Origin: Nemopilema nomurai
Taxonomy: Eukaryota > Cnidaria > Scyphozoa > Rhizostomeae > Rhizostomatidae
Direction: 5' to 3'
NCBI GenBank assembly: GCA_003864495.1
Contig: ML133471.1
Location: 902,001-966,000 of the forward strand
DNA length: 64,000 nucleotides
Shown here: one piece after another, positions 58,508 to 64,000 of the stretch
How the letters are laid out: each line of letters opens with the position of its first letter
Position numbering within the stretch: position 1 is the first letter of the stretch
Program-made: the position numbers and the translations under genes
The notes under the pieces: generated by a model
The model's database searches: none
Told to the model about the DNA's origin: nothing
Seen by the model: only the letters and a program-made list of their open reading frames with translations

Positions 58508-61500
58508 AAAAGGTTATTTCATAGCATGGGCTCCGACGCAGGTTGGAAAGTGGAGGAGCCAAGGGAGATTTTAACAATTATAACAAAAGATGTTTAAAAA
58601 AAGCTCTATTGTTTTACAAAAAAGTGAGGGGGGCCATGGCCCCCGGCACCCCCTTCGTCGGGGGCCCTGCATAGTAGCTCAACTTGCAGGCAAATCCGCT
58701 GATCCCGTCATGTGAAACTTTTCAAAATAATTGCTCGTTTTTCCGATTGATCCAGCCCACCGCTTAGCATGAAGTTTTCTGATTTCTAACTTCTAATCAG
58801 CTAAGAACCAACTTCTGCTACCAAATGAGTCTACAGGCCAAATTCTAGTGGCAGTTCATGCTAAAAAAGAGCAATATAAGAGAATAACTTTTTGGTGGAT
58901 AAAAACATTTTGGTGGGAATAACTACGTTGTTGTCGTTGACAACATAGAATATAATTTTTACAGAAACTTGTTAGGAGGTGTGCTTCGGGGTTTCTTCTG
59001 CGGTAAACCACAATCGGGACAGGGTGTGGTTGCTGTTGTGCCAACCGCAGCGAGTATCGTTGCTGAAAATAAGCGATAATAGCCGAATTAAACCCAAAGT
59101 ACTCAAAGTAAACAAAATGGTTATGTCGTTTGCAGGACATCTGCTCCCGTGTAGCTCCCTCCAGAAACGAAAAACAAGTTTCTAATGCATTTGCTATCAG
59201 CTTTGTTCTGACATACTTGGCTTCGATGTGTTCTTAGTTACAAGTTGGGTTTCGTCCAACTGAAGCTCATACGCCTTATTTTAAGCTTTCTTACACTCCG
59301 TTATTTTGAGTTTGACCCATCCAAGAAGATCCTTATGTAGAACGTGCAAGAAGATGCTCTTCGACAAGTAGGCCATTCCAAATAACCACAAGTAGGCTAC
59401 AAAAATATTTCTGGAAAAAGACTCCATGGTCATGGAACGGCAAGTATGCGCTTTAAAAATTCCATATTGTCTAAAAAATTTGTGGAAAGACAAAACAACA
59501 ACAAAAGGCATGGCAAATTAATTAGACACTTTCCCATAGTAAGGACATGTCTCTTCAAAAGTAAGCAGGAGCATAGACCATTGACTTGTTAAGTTGAATG
59601 GAGGGGGCTCAAGAGCGCCCGTTAGAGTTTCGCGTATAGGCATTTACTTGAGTTGACAACAAGCATAAAAAAACACCACGTGTTACAGTTATGGTAAATC
59701 TACCATGTTTTCTCAGTCGAGCGATCATCATTCATTTTAAAGGCGTAGAGGTTTAATTCGCAGGTGTGGAGAATGCTAGATTTCACAATTCCACCTGTCT
59801 ATGGGATTTCCTAGCCTGAATGCATTTTCAGGCTTCAGATTTTCGAGGACAGTAGAGCGTTCGGTCACATGCAGTCTCTGACGGAAAGCAGAAGCCAAAA
59901 TTGTGAGTGGCTTACTCCTCTGGTATGTTGGCTGGAACCAACTCGTCCCTGTAAGTGTCGAATTTATTTTCGTTCTAATTGTTGCAAGAGATCTTTTATT
60001 AGAGCGGGACTACCGTTTCTCCAAGAACAAGAAGAATGTAATACAAGTACTTTGCTGGCTCCACGGATTTGAGGTAGCTAAATCCTACATTCGCATGCAA
60101 GTGAAATACCAGTTTGCGTAGAGATATGGATGCTAAGGAAACCGAATAAGAGTGAGGAATAAGATTGCGAGAATATATATTGTGTGCATTTGCTGTTACC
60201 ATCACTTGCGATTTGTTCGATTGCGTTTTAGAAAATTTGCTTCAGTATACAAGCACAGATATTGCTTTAATGTACAAAAGAAACAGCTGATCCGGGCACG
60301 GTATAGTTAATTGAGCAAAGAATTAGGAGCAGGGACATGGGGAGAATTTAAGTAAAATTAAGAGGGTAGGTAGGGAAAACGTGAAAAAACCAGGTTCATG
60401 TAAAATGTATGTTTATTTTATAAAAATTGTTTGTCATTTAAAGTCAAATTGATGGGCAATTGGGTAAAGTACGGGTGAAATTCTTATTCATCGCAGAAGC
60501 AGAAGGGTACAGACCTTGTCTTCGGGAAAACAGTCTTCAACCAAGCATATATTGTGCGAGTCGCTTAGTTATTCAAAGTACAAGCCGTCTTTTGTTAGAG
60601 CATCAAATTGTTGGCTATATTGTACAGAGTTGAATTCATTTTCAGTCACATACATTTCGTTTGAACGGACAAACTAATAACGCCGAATAAAGACTTCGCA
60701 GTTACATGGGGGCGCGGCATTTGACTATAAAACGAAGAAAGAACATCGAAGCTTTAATAACAGACTCACAACGAACTGTTGTAAATATACGCAATGTTGT
60801 TTATGGAGAAACTGAGTTTGTGTTGGAAGATAGCTTTTTGACATTTATCTCATATCACCAAATATAAAGCACTCTCTTCGACTGTTAGCAAATCCACCGA
60901 TTTGGGTTCGTGTAGCGCAAATCTATGTTATCTATTGTAAAGGAAGAAACATGGCTAATTCATTGAAATCTTTTGGTATGCGAGGTTTAGAAAGACTCGA
61001 ACGTAACGACTAGTCCCGACCGTAGTTTAGAACGGACTCTTCTCGGGAAAATAGAATAGAAATGCATTTAACAAGTGGAAATACAGGGAACAAGACTTCA
61101 ACTTATCAAACCAACACTTTATGGACTTGAGGTGGTTACTGATGTTTGATATCTAGTCGATTGCCGGAAAAGGATTGTACAGTTTTAACGAAATTGTTTA
61201 TCGACCGGAAGTTTTAGGGGCCCTTTTAAGCCTCGGGCCCATTTGAGCCTCGGACATTTCACCCCCTCCCCTGCCCCCTTCTCGACATCTCTGCTACTAG
61301 GTTCTGAAAGCTAAAGCGCCAATCATCTTATCGAAAGTCTTAGTTGTGAGTATACGTTTTACGTCCGCAAACCAGCCTCGAAATTCGAATCGACTTTTGA
61401 TCCGAGATTGAGTTAATTAGATCGACGCACCTGCTTGACTTGCGCGCTAAATGTTTACACACTAGAGAAAATCAATAAGAATATACGAGCGTTTCCTCTG

Positions 61501-62431
61501 AACAAATTTCATTCATTACCGAGCCATTTTCATACAATTGAATTAACGAGAGATTCGCTAAGTTATCGTTCAAGACTCCATGCTCGAAGCCAGTGTGCCC
61601 CACACCGCAAACTTTTCAAGCTAAATCTTCTTTCGTTCTATACTGACATATGAATGACATGATTAAATGTCTCGTTTTGACATATACCTAAGCTATGATC
61701 GATGGTACTCCTTTTCTTATCTTAATGACACCAATAATAATTATAACAATAGTTTTGAAGTGAGAGTCACGTGGTTTAAAGTATGAGATGCAGGAATTGC
61801 CGAAGATACGAAAGAGCCCTCGGAAAGATCAACAAAAGAAACAGATCTGAGCTGCCATCAGATAGGAGAGTAGCACACATGCTGCGTTTTCTTTTTGCAT
61901 ATGAGCAATGATTGGCTAAGAAACTAACTTTTAGTCCTAAGATGAACAGGTGATTTCTGTAAGTCTTGAAGAGAAAATCTCGGCGAAGTGTTTCTTCAGT
62001 TACGAATGATTGTAAAAGAAGTTCCTTCGCAACTTTGGCTGTCACTAAAGAAACTTAAGCAAAAAATGGAAATCCATTTTCCCGTTACGCTAAATCATCC
62101 TAACCAGTCACCTTGGCGTATGCAGTAAATTATCACAAAGTCACACAGAGAAAAAACAAACTGTTTCTTGCAAAAACTGCTTAAAATGCATGTTATGCAT
62201 TGTAAATAATTAACATTGCCACAAAAGATGAATCTTGTTTCAGTGAATCAATAGATTGTTCATCATTCAGGTTCATCATTAATGGAATTTCTCCATTAAT
62301 TTCATTTAAGATTTTGGAAAGGCTCGGAGACGAGGAGCAATCTTTAATGGATTTGAAAAAAAAAATTTGAATGAACAATCTGACCATTGAATAAAACACG
62401 GTGAATATCATGCTGATTGTTTAAAAATATG
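58508..62431. other. Region without a supported gene
   Basis: About 3.9 kb with only short frames. At 58627-58672 a GC-rich block contains the perfect palindrome GGGGGCCATGGCCCCC, typical of repeat debris. At about 59903-60121 two frames are open together, but I found no family resemblance. Confidence 0.4.
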
Positions 62432-62557
62432 GTAATCACAATAATCACAATAATCACAATAATCACAATAATCACAATAATCACAATAATCACAATCAAA
62501 ATAATCACAATCACAATAATCACAATAATCACAATAATCACAATCACAATAATCACA
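62432..62557. repeat. AATCAC/AATCACAAT simple repeat
   Basis: Mixed 6- and 9-bp units of AATCAC and ATAATCACA. The Ile/Val-rich minus-strand frame across it is low complexity. Confidence 0.95.
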
Positions 62558-62855
62558 TGGATGGCAGAGTGATTGAAGATCAAATTATCTCTAGGTCTAT
62601 TCTCAGAGCATCATTAGTGCTAGATGGGTATTCCAATTAATGGCTACCTAAAAGCAGCTAGCTCTCAAAACCTATGTATTTGGCATGCCGGTTATAATCT
62701 CACTACTTAAAATCCTTTTAGGCCTCTTAATTTCGATTACGACTGGATTGAGAAACTGCAGCGGATGAACTGTTCATTTCAAGAAAGCCATTTTAGTGCA
62801 GCTAGCAAAAATCATCACAAAGTTATGTGCACTGTTCTTAAGGCGCTCTTTCGCG

Positions 62856-63015
62856 GTCAGATTTTGTCGAATTCGATTGTCAGATTTTGTCGAATTCGAT
62901 TGTCAGATTTTGTCGAAATCGATTGTCAGATTCTGTCAAATTCGATTTTCAGATTTTGTCGAATTCCATTGTCAGATTTTGTCGAATTCGATTGTCAGAT
63001 TCTGTCGAATTCGAA
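62856..63015 (+). repeat. 23-bp minisatellite containing TCGAATTCGA
   Basis: About seven copies of GTCAGATTTTGTCGAATTCGATT, several with single substitutions. Most units hold the palindrome TCGAATTCGA. The unit length is not a multiple of three, yet frames stay open across it. Confidence 0.94.
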
Positions 63016-63778
63016 CTGCTTTGATCGAAAGCTTTCATAAAAAAGTTAATGACTCTAATATTTTACATTTGTGTCCACCCAAGCTCTGACGTCAGACTGT
63101 ACACTGACAGACGGGCACGGTCTCCATCTGACGAGACAGCTCTTCTAGAAGACGAGGCTGTGTTGGAACACTCAACCTGCTACTCCGGGGGGCAAGTAGT
63201 TCAGATTTCCCTTGGTTCCATTTCTATCTGTTGAGTAGCTGCTTCATAGCATGAATGCTGCGCTTATTGTGAAAAACAAGGGTGTTTACATCACGGAGTC
63301 AGTAGGGGCAACCACCCCTAGCCTTTGAGGCGACTGCACCAGCAGAGGTATCTCACGGTATCTGTGTTTAATGTTCATGTTAAACACCCTTCCCCTCTCC
63401 AACGTTTCTCTTTGCCGTTCTGACCAACCCTGGTACAAAGAAAGGCATGCCCATTTTGGCAATGCGCTGACTCATGGTGAACAGTACGTAAATCTGAACC
63501 TCCTGCCTTGCATTAGTTTCCAAATCTGCCCTTATCTTGCAGCAAAGCCGATAACACACAAGAATAATCTCTTCTGTAGGCTTTGAAGAGTCTCAATCGT
63601 GCTTTGCCGTTAAAAACAAGGATAACAGGTTTCAAAAATCTAGAAAATCAGAATCTAGAAAAGCGTTTCAACATACGACTGACTTTTCAGCAACTAGAAT
63701 TCTTAAGATAGATGATGATGACCTTCTCATACTAGCCGCAGCCATGTTCTAAATAGAAATAAGTAAAAGCGAGATAAT

Positions 63779-64000
63779 TCGAGCAGGATATATTTTGGTG
63801 GCAGTAAAAGATGTCATACTAAAGGAAAGGCCCACTGCGAGCCTCTTTCTCATGGCGGGAGAAAAAAGGGCTCGCCGCCCGCCAAGGTCCTCGGACGGCG
63901 CATGGGAATCCGCTGTGGCATATTGGCCTAGCCAAGTAAACACTATATCCTGGCTGCTTTTTCTGCTGTCGTCCGAAAGAAGCATTGGTCTTTTGCCGCT
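63779..64000 (-). CDS. Possible exon entering from the right edge
   Basis: The minus-strand frame is open from position 64000 for about 70 codons and has balanced composition (MLLSDDSRKSSQDIVFTWLG, then PSEDLGGRRALFSPAMRKR). An ATG is at 63985, but the frame is open upstream of it to the edge. A donor may lie near 63840. Family unknown. Confidence 0.3.

Overview
The window is nuclear DNA of an invertebrate animal. It is AT-rich, its genes are split by introns with GT-AG signals, it carries several minisatellites, and it holds a clear RABGEF1/Rabex-5 gene. The mix of mobile elements (a KDZ-like giant DNA transposon, Penelope-like retroelements with a GIY-YIG domain, a small TA-flanked MITE) fits an anthozoan cnidarian such as a coral or sea anemone. 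That assignment is inference; no marker gene here proves it.

Layout. (1) 1-612, minus: 5' part of a GH16 glycoside-hydrolase-like gene running off the left edge. (2) 766-16971: a 16.2-kb DNA transposon inserted about 150 bp upstream of that start codon. It is bounded by the 8-bp direct repeat GAATAAGT. Each end has about 560 bp of unique inverted repeat followed by a tandem array of a ~358-bp unit (about 9.5 copies left, 6.7 right, opposite orientations). Its interior, all on the minus strand, encodes a multi-exon protein joining an SGNH-hydrolase domain to a Ulp1-type cysteine protease, then a 1503-codon transposase-like ORF with C2H2 fingers, a SWIM finger, cysteine clusters of the HMGXB3/KDZ type, a SAP-like motif and a C-terminal PHD finger. 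(3) 18431-27870, plus: RABGEF1 (A20 finger plus Vps9 domain) in 15 coding exons; two introns carry Penelope-like insertions in opposite orientations. (4) 27871-32311: intergenic, with a ~136-bp MITE. (5) 32312-38516, minus: an RGS-domain gene with a 2.2-kb low-complexity first coding exon and an RGS domain split over three exons. (6) 39225-42330 (perhaps to 45778), minus: a multi-exon gene I do not recognise but whose splice phases agree to a stop codon. (7) 45.8-64 kb: mostly non-coding, with minisatellites of 21, 14, 27, 9/6 and 23 bp, a few weak exon candidates, and a possible exon entering from the right edge.

How it works together. The transposon is the most interesting unit: transposase, SUMO-protease-like domain and esterase-like domain sit in one direction between arrays that repeat a terminal motif. 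The Ulp1 block and the transposase ORF both lack a usable ATG and lie in frames that do not simply continue one another. Either they belong to one composite gene with two frame breaks, or the locus is decaying or mis-assembled. Host genes (RABGEF1 in endosomal Rab5 activation; RGS in G-protein signalling) are unrelated neighbours. Family names come from reading motifs; no database search was run.
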